Shown: positions 44,235 through 58,067, numbered from the stretch's first letter. The stretch is 64,000 bases of DNA from Lagopus muta (GCF_023343835.1 NC_064434.1:13869505-13933504), one strand, 5' to 3'. Notes: generated from the letters alone by a model not told the origin. Numbers and translations are program-made.

Positions 44235-44845
44235 CTGGATATCTCTACCCAGCCTTCAAGGAGGAAATCCCTTGTGGCCAGGATGGCCTGAGGTGCATTA
44301 AAAAGAGTGTAATAAGCACATTGAGGGAGATGATTCTCCCCCTCTGCTCTGCTCTGGTGAGGCCAAATTTAGAATACTGTGTCCATGTCTGGGCTCCCCA
44401 GTGCAAAAAGGACAGGAATCTCCTAGAACGAGTCCAGCGGAGGACCACAGAGATGATGAAGGGCCTGGAGCATCTCCTGTATGAGGAAAGGCTGAGTAAC
44501 CTGGGTCTGTTCAACCTGAGGAAAAGAAGACCAACAGGGGATCTGATCAGTTTTTATAAATACCTAAAGGGAAGTGGGAGTCAAATGAGTAGGGCCAGGC
44601 TCTTTTCAGTGGTGATCAAGGAGTAATGGCCTAAAACTAGTGCGTAAGAAGTTCCATAGAAACGTGCAGAAGAACTTTATGATAAAGGTGATGGAGCACT
44701 GGGGCAGGCTTGTGGAGCCTCCTTCTATGGAGATGTTTAAGACTGGTCTGGATGCCTACCTGTGTGATCTATTGTAGCACAGGAGGGGAGTTGTACTTAA
44801 TCTCTTGAGGTCCCTTCCAACCCCTGTGATTCTGTGATTCTGTAT
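44235..44845 (+). mobile_element. CR1 copy, plus orientation, with RT C-terminal coding sequence
   Basis: The plus strand encodes [53 protein letters not shown] and [16 protein letters not shown]: reverse transcriptase end and ORF2 C-terminus of CR1. It is frame-disrupted after about 44,626 and ends with TCCCTTCCAACCCCTGTGAT and the TTCTGTGA tail repeat. Confidence 0.95.
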
Positions 44846-44861
44846 TCCTTCCCTTATTAAA

Positions 44862-44892
44862 AATAAATAATAATAATAATAATATATATAAA
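44862..44892 (+). repeat. (AAT)n / (AT)n microsatellite
   Basis: AATAATAATAAT run followed by ATATAT, directly after the CR1 tail. Confidence 0.85.
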
Positions 44893-47800
44893 TTTAAAGA
44901 ATTAGCTACAATCACTGGAAAATGAGTCTTGAAATCCAGGGATAGCAGATCCTCACAGATTCTTCAGTGCTATGCTTGCATAGTGAACATCTGCAAAATG
45001 CACAGATCCAAGTTTGTGCCTCTTCTCCCCCCTAACTTCCTTAGATCATGTAAATATTACCTGGATGACGAAAAAGTCAGGTTTTTAAATAGCACTTGCT
45101 GCTATAGAAACCACTGGCTGAGTGACAGTGTGCCCTGTGGTGGAGGCATTGCCAACAGCAGCTCCAGACTAGGAGCTACCATAACCATTGCTGTCGGTCT
45201 TCAGCATGTTAGATCACAAAAGATTCAGAAAACCTCAGGCTTAGTGAGGAGTTGTTTACAGTGAAAAGAAATCCATAGCTTAGTAGTATAAAAAATTATT
45301 TGCTGTTTTAAGCCTGTCACAACTTGCAGACCATGTTAAGCCTCTGCTAGTTTGAATTATGGCTGTAACTTTCCCCAGAAGGTCACTCTCAGCTTCTCCG
45401 TTTCTCTTCAACTGGAAACAAAAGCCAGCATTAGAGGAGATATATGAAAAGTATTATGTTTACTAAGCCAATCATGATAATGTTAGAATAAGAAGCTATA
45501 AAATGACTGTAACTCTGATTAATATTTCTGAAGTCATAGGAGAATTGAGCTGTCTGCTATGAGTAGAGAAAAGCAATCTAGTATTGATCCTAAGAATCAA
45601 TGGAGCAATCCTGTTAATGCTCGTAATTCCAATTTGTGTCACAAGAAAACAAACAGAACAAGAGAGAAGAAACAAATGTAGAACATCCCAAAGACATCAG
45701 AAGTGCTCTCTGATTAAAGTAAAAAGGAGATCGGATACATGGTATGGATTAAACCAATAAATGTGATTGCTTTTTTGGAGGCTACACAATCTCTAGATGA
45801 AGAAAAAAGCTGCTTTATTAAATTCCAAGTTCTGGACATTGCACTTGAGACAATTATCTCATAAAGATTTATCTGAGGAACTGGTTTGTAAATAAGTATT
45901 CTGATGAGATCAGAAAATGGTGTGAAAGAGTAAGTGCAAAATAAAGCACTCTTGTCAGTGGCTTGGGTCAATGAACACAAACATGAAGTGTGCATCAAGT
46001 GTTCCCTTACTGACAGCAGATGCCCAGGAAATTTGGACAGGACCTTTGAAAAGGAGGAGATGAGACTGGGCACCAAGGACAGGAAATAAAAACAGCTGTT
46101 CCATCACTAACACTGCCTCCAATCCTGCAGAGCATGTAAGGCAAGGTGGAGGCCAACTATTTTTTTTTCTTTAGGTAATTTTTCCTTGGACTGCCATGTA
46201 TTTAACTCATGCAAGACATCATCTCAGGAATGGGCAGACACATCATAAGCATGCAGAACCAGCTAGACATTTTACAGACTAGCAGAGCAGGTCCCATCTT
46301 AGCAAAGCCCCTCCTGTGCTTTAGCCAATGCACTAACCCAACCATGTCCCATCTCTGCTGGCCTGGAGATGTCTTGCAGAGACAGCCCTGTGCTCACCTC
46401 ACACCAGGACCCTACACAGAAACACACACGGATGCTTGTTGCAGTTTTAGGCTCTCAGTGTTAAGTAATTAACTGACCACCCTTTGGCACTGAGAGAAAA
46501 ATATCCTTGTCCCTACAAGAATTTTGTGGTAACCAAAGCTGTTAATTGCCCTTCCTCTCAATGTTCCCCATTCCACAGAGGCATGCACACTTCTAGAGTG
46601 CCCTTATTTTATTTTCAACACTATTCCACTTAGGATGAGTTTATCTTTATTTTACTGTTACTTACCCTTTGCTTCAACAGATATCCTAAACACAGAGCTA
46701 CATACCTGGAGTTCAGCTCTTGAGGCCGTGCCATAAGAAATGAGGGTTTGCAGTTGACTTCTGTAGCGTCAAATTTTCGTCAGTTTGACTTGTTTGATGT
46801 GTGATGTGTAAAAAGTTGACAAAATTTGGCTACTGAGTTAGACAGTGACTTATTTGTAGGTTTAGGAGCCAGGATGATTTTGGGTTCCAAATCTGATGTC
46901 CTCAAGGAACCCCTTATCCCATGGCCAGATCCTGCATGAGGCTGAAGTGAAGCAGGGCTGTGGTGGGCAACAGCCACGGGAGAGCAGGCGGAGCCCAGGA
47001 CCTCCACCTCCCCTTTGGCAGCTATGAAGCTACTTCTGCCCATTTTCCATTCCTTTCTTCCAGAATACCAAGGGGTGACAGCATTACATATGAAAGTCAC
47101 CTTTGGGGTGGGAACAGAGTGTTTATTTTGTCCTTTCTGAGCTGGGTCACCAGATGCTTTCTGAGGCGAGTACTTGTGGCCCAGACCTGGTGCCACCCAG
47201 TGGGAAGTGCAGAAGCACTGCATCCTGGTGGGATTTGGGTTCTGGCAAACCATGAGATGAAATCTCTCATATTTCTCGCACTCCAGAAAGTCAACATGGT
47301 GCACACACCCACTTTTGCTTAGTTTTAAATAATCTAGGATTGTTGCTGCCAGACAAGCTAAATTAGTCTTCTCATGTACTCACAAAGCCAGGCAGTAGCA
47401 AAGCCAATTCAAGGGGGTTTGTTTTCTTCAAATTTTTAGGGCTTTGCAAGCTGCAGAACTGATAGAACACCTGAAACAGTGTGAGAGAAAGGATTGTATA
47501 GGATTATACTAAGTAAGCTTTCGGGTGGGAAGCCTGCAATTATATATTATGTACTGTCAGCACATGGAGCATGATGGGACTATAATTTTACCTATGTTAT
47601 TTGTTCTTGTTGCCAGAGAAACCATACAAAAAAAGTCAAAGTGCTTCTGCCCTTGTCGATCTCCTTAACCAACTCTTGCAAACAGCATCAGATGTTGCAG
47701 TTATTTTCTCACTGAATTGATGTCTCATGTCACATATGCTCTGTCGGAATCAACCTGCTTACCAGTGCAAAAATCTTGGTGTAATATATATATAAAAAAA

Positions 47801-48260
47801 AAGGTTTATAATAAATCTATTAAACCTTACTTACACAGATAGAAATAGAAAAGTGGGTTGCAAAGTTCAGAAAATTATCAAAGTTAAGGTGAATGAGATG
47901 GTGATAATGGTCTTATTGGTGGCCAGCAGTGTGTGCACTTCGGGGAGCTGTGTGCAGGGAAAAACAGCTGCTCTTTGGAGACCTTTATCTCCAACCATGA
48001 GCCAGAGTGGGTTTGCTGGCAGCCTTTGGAAATAACTTATTTGAGTCCTCCTTCTCCTCCTCTTCCTCTTCTTCCATCTCCTTCTCTCATCCCTCTCACA
48101 GTCCCACATGGCTCTGCAGAGGAACAGGGAAATGAGACCACACCAGGGGAATGGGTGAGTATTGCCCACCTGGCAGAGCCTGGAGTTAACATCTTGATGT
48201 GACTTCTTTTTTTTCTTTTTTCTGTGCTTTGAGAAAGGGTGCTCAGACTGAGGCATCCAT
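44893..48260. other. No gene recognised
   Basis: Contains a GC-richer patch at about 46,880-47,260 with a 174-codon minus-strand frame (47,304-46,780) lacking any recognisable domain, and a pyrimidine-rich block at 48,046-48,095 (CTC/TTC repeats). Confidence 0.5.
48046..48095 (+). repeat. Pyrimidine-rich (CCT/CTT) tract
   Basis: Imperfect CTC and CTT triplets. On the minus strand it reads as a Lys/Arg-rich run that is not a real protein segment. Confidence 0.8.
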
Positions 48261-48266
48261 GTCTTC

Positions 48267-48529
48267 ATGATCAAAGCAATTGTTCTTCTCATCCAGAAAA
48301 TTAAGGGTTGGCATGAACAAGAAGTGATGACTAAAATGAGCCTAAGCTGCTATAGCTGCAATATGTCCCATGCAATCTCTGCTGTCTCTTGTGCCAGTGA
48401 CCTGAGCCCTGCACCTGAGAACCTCTGCAGAGCTGTAGATCTGGAGAAGAAAAAGCTTTATGGGTCATATGATGAGTGTATGAATAAATGCACTGGAAGG
48501 CCAGAGAAAAAGCAGTTATTTTGCAGGTG
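48267..48529 (+). other. Cysteine-rich exon-like ORF
   Basis: An open frame from ATG 48,267 ends at TTTTGCAG|GTGAAA, a plausible donor. A long T-rich tract at about 48,205-48,232 could serve an upstream acceptor. The C-terminal half contains MSLSCYSCNMSH and five further Cys (SCASD, NLCRA, DECMNKC, LFC). LSCYSC resembles the start of Ly6/uPAR domains, but spacing and the CC...CN end are not convincing. No identity is claimed. Confidence 0.15.
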
Positions 48530-48539
48530 AAACAGAGCA

Positions 48540-50070
48540 AAAAAAACCCAACCCTTTCTTAACTCTAGTGAAAAAATCATGCTTTTTTTAATCAGTTTTG
48601 GAAGAATTTCCTCAGGTGGATTTAGTAGGATGTGAAGAAGAAAGGATAACACCTCTATGCCTGATTGGCAGCCCATAGCTAAATTGTAATGAGTTTTTCC
48701 TAATAACATTTAAATTATTCTTCTTCCTACCAAGGATGTGTGCAAGATATAGCTTCAGTAAAACTATTCCAGCTCTATTTTAAAATGTCCCTGTGCAGAT
48801 CAACAGCTGGATGTCGAGTGATTTGGGTGCTGGCAAATTCAGGCTGGTGGCCTCTGGCAAGCACGGAGAGATGTCATCTCATAGCCATGTGAATTTTTGG
48901 ATTTTTTGGATTTCAAGTTATTTCAGCATCTCCCTTCCCCATGTTGTTTTAGGTGTCTTCTTAAGGCAGCCCTGTTTGGAGAGCTGGTGTGGGGAGAAGC
49001 ATGACCTGCTTATTGCAAATGGGCTTTAGCATAATGTAACACATTAAGTAAATCACCAGCCCTGAGACTGCAGTCACTGCTGGTGAAATTGGATCCTAAA
49101 TTATTGCGAGACCTGTCGTTACAAGAAGCCATTAAGGGACATACAATATTCTCTGTGTATACCATTTTTCCATTTTCTGTTTGGTATGCAAAGTGTCTCA
49201 GTGTCAAAACATAACATATGATTGACCAACAGAGCTGTTTGCTATGGCTGTGCATTTTGCCTGTAATTGGTAACAGTATTGTAATTCTGTGAGTGACATG
49301 GAGAGCAAAATGGCTGGCTTCTTATCATCGCATTTGTGTCAGTGCTTGGTTTCTAGCTTAGTTATGCATTCATATAAACATGATCATTTCAATGAAAATT
49401 TTATTCAAACAACCTCACAGTGTTTTGTATTGCTTTTATTTCCTTTCATTTTTTCCTTGTATATTACAATAGTCTAATTTTGTGTGAGAACAAAATTAAG
49501 GCTCTTTCCAATTCTGACATATTAAATCCCCTTGGCTTTTCAGAACCTTAAGGTTTTTTTCAATATCGTGTTTACCCAGTATGTGTTATTGAACATACAC
49601 ATGTTCTGGACACCTCTGGGCACAGGCATTATTCACAAATACTCCCAAACTGCACAAAAAATGTTGAAACCACCCAAATCTAAGGAGACTTCAGCATCAT
49701 TTTTGAGACCCCACTAAGTAATGTAGAAAATAAGTGAGATGTAAAAACAAAACAGCTAAAGATCAAATAGTCTTACAGTGAGGAAAAGCGTTTGTAAAAA
49801 ATGTGATCACTTTGCTCCAGTGAAGGCCAGTGATGAGCAATGATGCGCATGGAAGTTCAGGGAACACAGGGATGTGGTAGCACCTCTTCTAGTCAGGGGC
49901 ACACAATGCCCCAGGCCTATGATGGGCTTTGCAGATTCTGCCCAAAGTCCTTGGGGAGAGTGGGTGCATGTGCCCAGATCTGCCATGGGAACCAGAAGGG
50001 ATGTAGGGCTTTCTGCTTCCATCCAGCCATTGAGGAAGGGGCACCTCTCATGGAAAGGGACTGACACTGT
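48540..50070. other. No gene recognised
   Basis: Short frames only; nothing that I can assign. Confidence 0.5.
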
Positions 50071-50071
50071 C

Positions 50072-50155
50072 ATAGAGTGGCTTGGGTTGGAAGGGACCTT
50101 AAAGATCACCTAATTTCAACCCCCTGCTGTGGGTGGGGTCATCTGTAGGCTGTGC
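50072..50155 (-). mobile_element. CR1 3' terminus, minus orientation
   Basis: TCATAGAGTGGCTTGGGTTG, GAAGGGACCTTAAAGATCAC, CAACCCCCTGCTGTGGG: reverse complement of the last about 80 bp of CR1. Confidence 0.9.
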
Positions 50156-51973
50156 ACAAAGAAATGGTAGAAGAACAACGAGGGAGGACGCTTTGAAGGA
50201 AGGCTGTACGCTTTCCTGTGAATACAAGAAGCTCAGGACCAGCTGAAAAGCATTTCAGTTGAAATGTCAAATTGATGTATGCAGGAAAGCTTAGGACCAG
50301 ATGCAGTGTCATTATGTGTGAGTTAACAAGAGATCTGTCTCAAAGCCCATACATGAGTATTCAGTTCATGTAGAAGAGCAGGTTAATGAACCAACACTGC
50401 AGACAAGATTTTGAGAGACCATGTCTGATAATCACATCCCAGCTGATTTTATTTTTCTGGAATATTCCAGGCTTCTCTTTCTGTTGTCAGCCCCAAGTGA
50501 CTTGGTGTAAATGGAATGGAAAACATTGTTTAGTGGGCTGTTTCTGTCCCTTGCTTTCGTGATGGCTTTTGCTGTTTCTTCTGCTGGATGTCAGAGTTTC
50601 TAGATTGTGTCAGCAGAAGATTTAGCTGGCATGGAGACTGAAATCACCTGCTAGGTTTGAGGACAGCAGAACATCCCTGCTCCGCTCACAAACTCCTTTT
50701 TCCAGCTTGAGTGGAGGACAACAGAAGGAAAATCTCCATCATTATGGGTAGGATTGGTGGAGAGGTGGAAGGAGTCAGTCAGCTACATTACAAATAATGA
50801 TGATGAAAATGTTATCCAGAGGCCTTAGGTAGATACAGAAGGTCTTAGCACATTTGCAAGGCAAAACGAAAAACAAAAACAAAGAGGAAGTGCAACATTT
50901 CTTCTAACAGTAATGTATTCACATTCGTATTTGTTTTGCCTAAATTCCTGCTGCACCAGCAAACTTGTGTTGCCTACTTAAAGTGACTTGTTTGTTATTC
51001 TGTACAAGCTTCATCACAGGTGTGATGGAAATGAGAGGTTAAGCGCTATGCATAAATCTTGTGGCATGTAAGAGCTTTGCATGCAGAGCCTCCAATCAGA
51101 CCCAGGTAAATGCAATTCCAGGATCCTAACACTTGCTTTATGAGACCAACTTCATTGAATTACCCATTAGCATCAGGAAGGCTGCGTTCCTTTTGTAATA
51201 TTATTCTCACTATTATCATTATCATGATGATTTTCAGACTAGCGTTTGCTGGGAGTTGATAGAATGTGCCTACTAAGCACCACAATTGTTGCTTTGAAAA
51301 TGTATTGTCCCACTGTATTCAGCAGGACAGATGGGCTTTGAAAGCAAACAAATGTGTCTAGAAGGCATAGGGTTGTTCTTAAAACATCAGTGCCATCAAT
51401 GTGAAAGAAAGACCTGGCCGAGGAGCAGGGTGACCACCACCATCCCCACTGAAGCTTCCTCTTGCTCCTCCTGCAGGGCCAGGTGTAAGAAAGGAGGCTC
51501 AAGATGGCCCGGGTTGGGCTGCTCAAGAGTGCTTTGCTGTCACATGTGACCAGATGAATGCTGAATTTCAGCTGCCAAATATTAGCTGTTGGTACCCACA
51601 CTTTCAGTTTTTTATCCAGGATCTGCACCATGAGAGCAAGAAGTGTGTGAAGAGCCCACAGCCCATGGCACAGTCATGCATGCATACAGATATAGCAATA
51701 TTGCCTGTGCTCATAACTGTAATTCTTCTGGGAAGGGGTTTGAACTCCTTTCTCCTTCTACTGTAGATGATTTTTGAAGGACAATGTCCTTGGCTTAAGG
51801 CAGGTTAAAAAGCTTTTGTCCGAGGGTTGATTAAGCCTTTCAGTTGCCTTTGGTGGGCCACAATTAAATTAAGGCACAGGAGCATAATCATCTGGCTGTG
51901 TAGAGAGCATGAAATTATAGGCTGTTAGGAGCCATTGGTTTTGCCAATGCCTTCCTGTATTTGATTCAAAAAC

Positions 51974-52017
51974 CTTAGTGGAATAGAAACATTGCACTTG
52001 AAGGCTTTGCTGCTGTA
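51974..52017 (+). repeat. 44-bp direct repeat, copy 1
   Basis: CTTAGTGGAATAGAAACATT followed by GCACTTGAAGGCTTTGCTGC and TGTA. Its partner at 52,795-52,838 differs at two positions (G/A, C/T). Flanks do not match. Confidence 0.9.
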
Positions 52018-52204
52018 AGTGGTGAAAACTAGATGCAATAAGCATCCCATTTTTCACAGCAGAAATATACTTTCCATTCTATCTACTTTTCCTGTGTTTT
52101 TGCTAAGTGACACAAAGTCAGCATCAATTCGAACGTGAACTTCTGAGCCCTTGTCTCTGAGGATTACTGAAATTTGGCAGGAGGTTCATTTACCCTGAGC
52201 TTTT

Positions 52205-52228
52205 TTGTTTGTTTGTTTGTTTGTTTTG
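52205..52228 (+). repeat. (GTTT)n microsatellite
   Basis: Five GTTT units within a T-rich stretch, followed by GGGGGG. Confidence 0.9.
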
Positions 52229-52794
52229 GGGGGAGAAGGGTCAAATAAACTGGGAAACACTTAGAATTAAGGAAAGAAAAGGCTTTATGCCTGATTTTAC
52301 AGACCTGAATGGCTGGGAGCCTCTGGACACACTTCTAAGTCTTCTTTGGGCTGTGCTTCACTGCTCAGAGATATTTCTGTGAGATGTTTTGTTACTTGCA
52401 GGGCAGGTGGGAGGCTGAGAAAGGGCCGAGAGCCGTGCCATTCTGACACATGGAAGGACAGCAAACTGGGTTTTCTGTAAAGCAAAATCCTCTCAACAGT
52501 AGAAGGAGACCATTCTCATGAGCACTACCTGACAAGCTTGAGCACCTACAGACCTCGTGTGAGGGCTGGGTTCAGTTGGATGCAGTGTGCCACTGCAAAG
52601 CTGTAACATCACTCATATTGCAGAATCCAGGTCAAAATCAAGCAAGTGAATGGGGATTTTTTGTTCTGCCAGATGCATAGCCACACAAACATTCCCCAGT
52701 ATTCCATCTCCACCCTTCAAATTTCAAGACATATTTAGCACAGGCAGCAAGATAGAGCCTGCCTTTGCTGAGTAGGAATACTGCTCTTCCACCT

Positions 52795-52838
52795 CTTAGT
52801 GGAATAGAAACATTGCACTTGAAAGCTTTGCTGTTGTA
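52795..52838 (+). repeat. 44-bp direct repeat, copy 2
   Basis: Same 44-bp unit as 51,974-52,017 with two transitions, same orientation, 821 bp downstream. Confidence 0.9.
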
Positions 52839-55800
52839 CCTTCTGTCTTGACCTTGAATCTGTGCAATAAACCCGCTGATCCGCAAAGGTGTTCTGAGAT
52901 TTCTCTCAGATTCTCCTTCCCAGTTAATCTGGTTCTGCTCTGATAGCTCTACAAAACTGCATCTCTGGAGCTAAGACTTTTATGATCCAAGCTTATTTCT
53001 CAATGCTGTGCACGTCTTCACATGTGGCTTTTTTGCATTGTAGTTGTAGGAAACTCTCCCAGGAATATTTGGCCACATCTCTGCTGCTGGGCTTCCAGCA
53101 CCAATCTGGGATTTTATTCTAGCATCTGGGCTACCTCATTAGAGCAGGAATATTTGAAATTCTTCCAATTCCATCACTCTGGAACAGCTATATGAGAAAG
53201 TTTCCTCCCCCAGAATACAAATATCAGGTTTAAAGACAGCTTTTTATTAATTCAATGGCTTGATGTGATGCTCAGAGTTCAAATATTTACAGACTTCTAC
53301 ATTGTAAGACTCTTTTCATTATGGAAAGTAAGTCATGCAATTTAAAGTAAGTGCAAATTAATGAGATGAAGAGCTCAGAGTATTTCTCCAAATTAAAGAA
53401 GCACTAAAATTTTATTAGGCATGTAGATGCAGTTAAAGTTAACAAACCAACTCAATTTGGATTCAGCTTGGTGCATTCTTATGCAGCCTCAGAGTGCTGT
53501 GCACGCCATCCTGCAGTGGGTTCCAGTTTATGTGAGTCACATTTTCTCTTGCTTATATTTTGGGAGTCATTTCTCCAAAAGTTGCTGAGGATTACACAGA
53601 TTTAATTTTGCTTGATTGAAAACCCAAAGGTCTCAGCATACACTTCTGTTTTGTAGCTAAGACATGAACCAGAGATAAAATTAATGTGAATTCTTCAGGT
53701 GATTGTTGATTTGGTTAGCTATACCACATCATATCCAGGTGTACAACTAGACCACACTACTTGGGTGTGCTCCACCTGCTTGGTCCCAGAGAGCAGCAGT
53801 CTGGCTCTCACCAGCACATAGATGAACCCCTCTGCTTATACATCTACTTATGGATGAGATGCCTGTGCCCAGTCTGGGCTTATGGAGAGCAGCCTGTGCC
53901 CCCACGTGAGCACAGCATTTCTGGGCAGTGCTGGACCTGACACATGAATGTCCTTCCAGCTCCACCTCCGGCCTTTGTCTTCTCTCTGATCTTGCCCTGA
54001 GTCACTAACGAGACCTTTAATATCTCCAACTTTTTGCTCATGGAAGCCCCTAACTGCTACTATCAATCTAATAGAATGAGTGAAGGATGGGGCTGAGTAT
54101 AAATGTTTCTTCCATTGTTTTTGCAATTCCTCCTTCATTACATTGCCCAGAAAAGGGAACTGAGAGATAGACAGTACACAGCTGGCCAGGAATACCACAA
54201 AACAGTTATTGGCCACTCAGGGAAACTTCCAGGCAAGCTTCCATTTTCTGTTTTGTGACCCACAGAAGAACAAGATTAAAAGTGAAATATTAAAATATGG
54301 TAGAAATCTTTTAAAAAGTTTCTCTGTATCCTGAACTAGGAAAAAAAAACAAGAATGAATGATTCTGTAAAGCATTTCAGTATGGTTCCTAACACATCTC
54401 CTTAGTGCTACTGTGACTCATATTAATATCAAAGTCCTCAGCATCAGACCAATCTCATCTCACAAACAATCTAATCTTTCTTTTCCTAAATATCAAAACA
54501 CCTCTCTGACCTTCCAGATACATTTCAACGTGGCAAATTAACATCTCTCAGTACGTTTCCTTTTGCTGAGTTAACAAGCACAGAGGTTTGTTTTTGTGGC
54601 AAAGGCAAATCGTTCCTCTTTCCACTGTGATAATTAGTGGAGTCCTCCACCAGTACAGGCTCACAGGAATCCTGTCACTTGTACAGCTTGTGCAATTGTG
54701 AGCAACATTGTAGAATACACTCATGTCTAATTTTCTTAATAATGAGCACCAGTTCTTCTACTGAGGCTTCTGAGGCTGAATGGCTGTTTTTTAAAGCAGA
54801 ATTCATGTATACTGTGTTATTCATCAGCATCTTTTAAAAGCTTATGCTTGAGCATCAGGCAGCTGGTAATATTTAAATTCCTCCTTGGGCTCTTAAAGCA
54901 AATGATACTGTCTTTGTGACAGCCTGAAAAGGCAAATTATACACAGGCTGCAGAGAGTCAATCTGTGGGTGGACTAGTTAACTCGTGAGTTGGGGCTTTG
55001 CTGGTGTATCTCATTGCAGCCCTGTGGAAATGGGCTTGCTTTGCAATGTCCATTGTAATTTAGTGAACAGTCATAGCACTTGAAATATGATTTTGTGTTT
55101 CAAACAATTTATAAAAACCTGAAGCTATTGCTTTAAATCTGCCATATATATTCTGGAAGACCTCAAAACCTGGAGACCTTCAGCTCCAGTGGCTGTTTCC
55201 TGCTCTAGCAGCTTTTTCTGAGGTTCTATGCCTCCCTTCAGAAGGTCTCAGAGAACTTCCCATTATTACTGGATGCAGTTAACAGCCATGGCAGAACAGG
55301 ACATCTGGGTCTCTGGATGACAGTGCAGTGAGAAATGTGGAGTGGGAATCAAGGTCTTCTCCAAATGCAGTCATTGCCGGGAGGCAGAGGCACACCTGTG
55401 GTGATAGCAATTGGAGAAGGAAAAGGCTCAGGAGAGAGTGTGGGGAAAAATAGCACAGGCATTGCAGGTCGGTTTGTAAATCTGGCAGAGCATTTACCAG
55501 GGCTTATCATTTCTGTACAGGATAGCATTAGAAAAGGCTTATTTTCTGAAGCTGTGATTAGAGGGAGAACCCTCAGTATCATGTATATTGTCTCTGGGGT
55601 CTGGCATGGTTGCTAGGCTTTGAAGAAGCTCAAGGGAGATTACTAAGAGAGGAAAATGCAAAGTGACAAATGACCAGCATATGGTTCCTGCCCCCTGAAA
55701 AGAGTGAGGACACACAAAAAAAGGACTGGCTGAGAAAAAGGGTGCAAGAGGAAAACAGAAGGAGAAGCCTCCACAGTTTGCTGCAGTCAAGATGTTGAAT

Positions 55801-58067
55801 AAGTGGACATCTGAACAGATGACATGCTACAACGTCAAATCAGTACTGAACTAGAGGTAGGGAAGCAGCATTTGAAACCCAGACCTCTTCTATTTTTGTT
55901 GGAGGAAATGGAAATGCTTCCACAGGAGAATGATCTAAGGTGTAATTTAACATCAAGATGAATCGAAACAAGTGACCAAGTAGAGGGTCTGATAAAATAT
56001 GTCTGAAAACGTGTACAGAAATTGTGTGGAGGTGCCAATCCTGAGAAGACCTCTTGAGATGTTGGCATTTCTATGGTATTTCTAGGTTGTGGTACGTTAC
56101 CCATCTGTCTATGGAATTAATTCCAAATGACTTCTTTTCTGCCTTCATATCTGAAAAAATAACTTGATGTGCCCCAACCAACTGCTGTCAGTTCCCAAAT
56201 GGCAACGCTGCATGGTCTGTGAGTGTAGCACATGCGAGACCTGGCCTCTCTACATCTGTGGCCAACTAACCACATTTCTGTGGGTGAATCTCTTCATCCT
56301 GCTGTGCCTCTGACTCTCATCCTGTATTTTGAAACTTATTTTCATTTAGCCGTAGGCTCTTTATGGATTGCAGCTCTGGGCTTGCAAGGTTTGAGTCCAT
56401 GCAGCTCAAGAACTTTTGCAAGTTGGATTGCCAAGTCCAGGAGCAGAACCAATACTGAATGACCTAGGTGCCTGCTCACTGAATTTGCAATACAGTGTTT
56501 ACTGTGAGCAGCTGCTTATTCATCCACACAGTGAAATATAATAAGTTAAAATTGCTAAAACAACTGCTGAGTGCAAACAGCAAAAAATATAGCTAGGTGG
56601 TTCACAGACGGAAATAAATAAATATGCAATATAAATTAGGCCTTGCAGACATTTGTTTCAGCTACAGTAATAACATTCATGTAGGCCGGGTTAGTTGATC
56701 TTATAGCCATTAAAAGAAAAAAAATGTATTCTATTCTAAGAAAAACAATTCCCAGGAAATTAATATTTATTCAGATCTATAGTATTACTAATCCTTTTAT
56801 GTATCTTTGCAAAACTTTTGTTTTTCAGTGTATTCAGTAACGTTTCTATGGCTAACTAATGCAGTGGTTTTATTGCATGCAGAAAGTACATGGAATCTTT
56901 AAAAGCAACCCCATCGCTGCCCTCCTCCTGGCACAAAATGGGGTCTCTTTCCAAGGGGCAAAACACTGAAATGCTTCATTTCACTTGTAATTGTGACTAG
57001 CTCTAGGTCTCTGAGATGACCAGCAGCATTTCTTCATCTCAAACCCAGCTATCTCCTCAAATGCTGTGCTGGGAGGAGAGGATGACAACAGATGCAAAGC
57101 ATCCATGCTGTCTCACTGAACCACGCTCCCTTGCTGTTGTAGCAGAAAGAACAGGTTTATTAACATTTCTGTTTCTCCCATTCAGGGAAAAAAAAAAAGG
57201 ATAATAGTAAGATGTCAAAGAAAATACTTGTTGATAACAGGAAAATATTTACTTCTGCTTCCATTCTTTCTGTAGGCAAAACCCAGTAATTTTCCTTGTA
57301 TGTTGTCCATACCATGCATTTTGAAAAAGAAAGAAAAAGGTAGAAAGAAGTCTCCTAGTGCTTAAAGCAGAGCTTTGGGGGTGGCTGTGGGCACTTCCAT
57401 CAGCACAGCACAGCACAGTGTGGGACATGGAGTTGTGGGTTTGGGGTGCTTGTAGCACTTTTGAGCAGAAAGAAAGTTTGTTGATATTTCTGTGCATTGG
57501 GAGAGCAGTAGAAAGTAGAAAATTCTATTTGCAGAAGGGTTCTTTGCTGCCTGTGATGAGCTATGCTACAAAACACTGGTTGAACTGCCACATTAAAATG
57601 AGACGTTTCTTTTCAATCATTTCATATAGCTTTTACCCCAGCAAAAAGAGTCTCTAAAACAGCCTTTTTTTCCCCTTGCATTTCTTGTCATTAAAATAAA
57701 ACCCCATATGAGATATCCATTATACGTTGGAGACGGCTTCCCTCAGAAACAAACAGACCAACCACATAGAAAAAAAATAGCCCACGATATCTTCATGCAA
57801 ACTGTTTCATATACACAAATTATGTCCTACTTTGGACACGTCATTCCCCAAGGTTTATATGGTTTTCCTCATAAGCTCAACTTCTTAACAGAAATGAGAA
57901 CTGCTCACCAGCCCTCCTAGAGACCTGGAAAGTATAATTAAGTATCTTTCATTTTTCCCAGCAGCTGGGAACTGTCACAGTTGTTCATGACACAGCTCAT
58001 GGTACAGTTATGTTCCAAAAGGTTGCCTGATTTATTCTTTAATTAGAAAAGCTAAATCTTCGTTCAT

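Larger units (their letters stand above)
50156..58060. other. No gene recognised
   Basis: Contains the 44-bp direct repeat (51,974 and 52,795) and a (GTTT)n run (52,205-52,228). Longest frame is 130 codons (minus, 51,631-51,239) with no motif. Confidence 0.5.

Noticed and set aside
44321-44626. 101-codon plus-strand ORF as a host gene
   Set aside because: It encodes [16 protein letters not shown] and [11 protein letters not shown], the end of CR1 reverse transcriptase, and is frame-broken downstream.
46780-47304. 174-codon minus-strand ORF as a gene
   Set aside because: No recognisable domain, no splice context and mixed composition; it sits in a locally GC-richer patch where stops are rarer.
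47867-48292. Lys/Arg-rich protein on the minus strand
   Set aside because: The basic run is the pyrimidine-rich simple repeat at 48,046-48,095 read in reverse.
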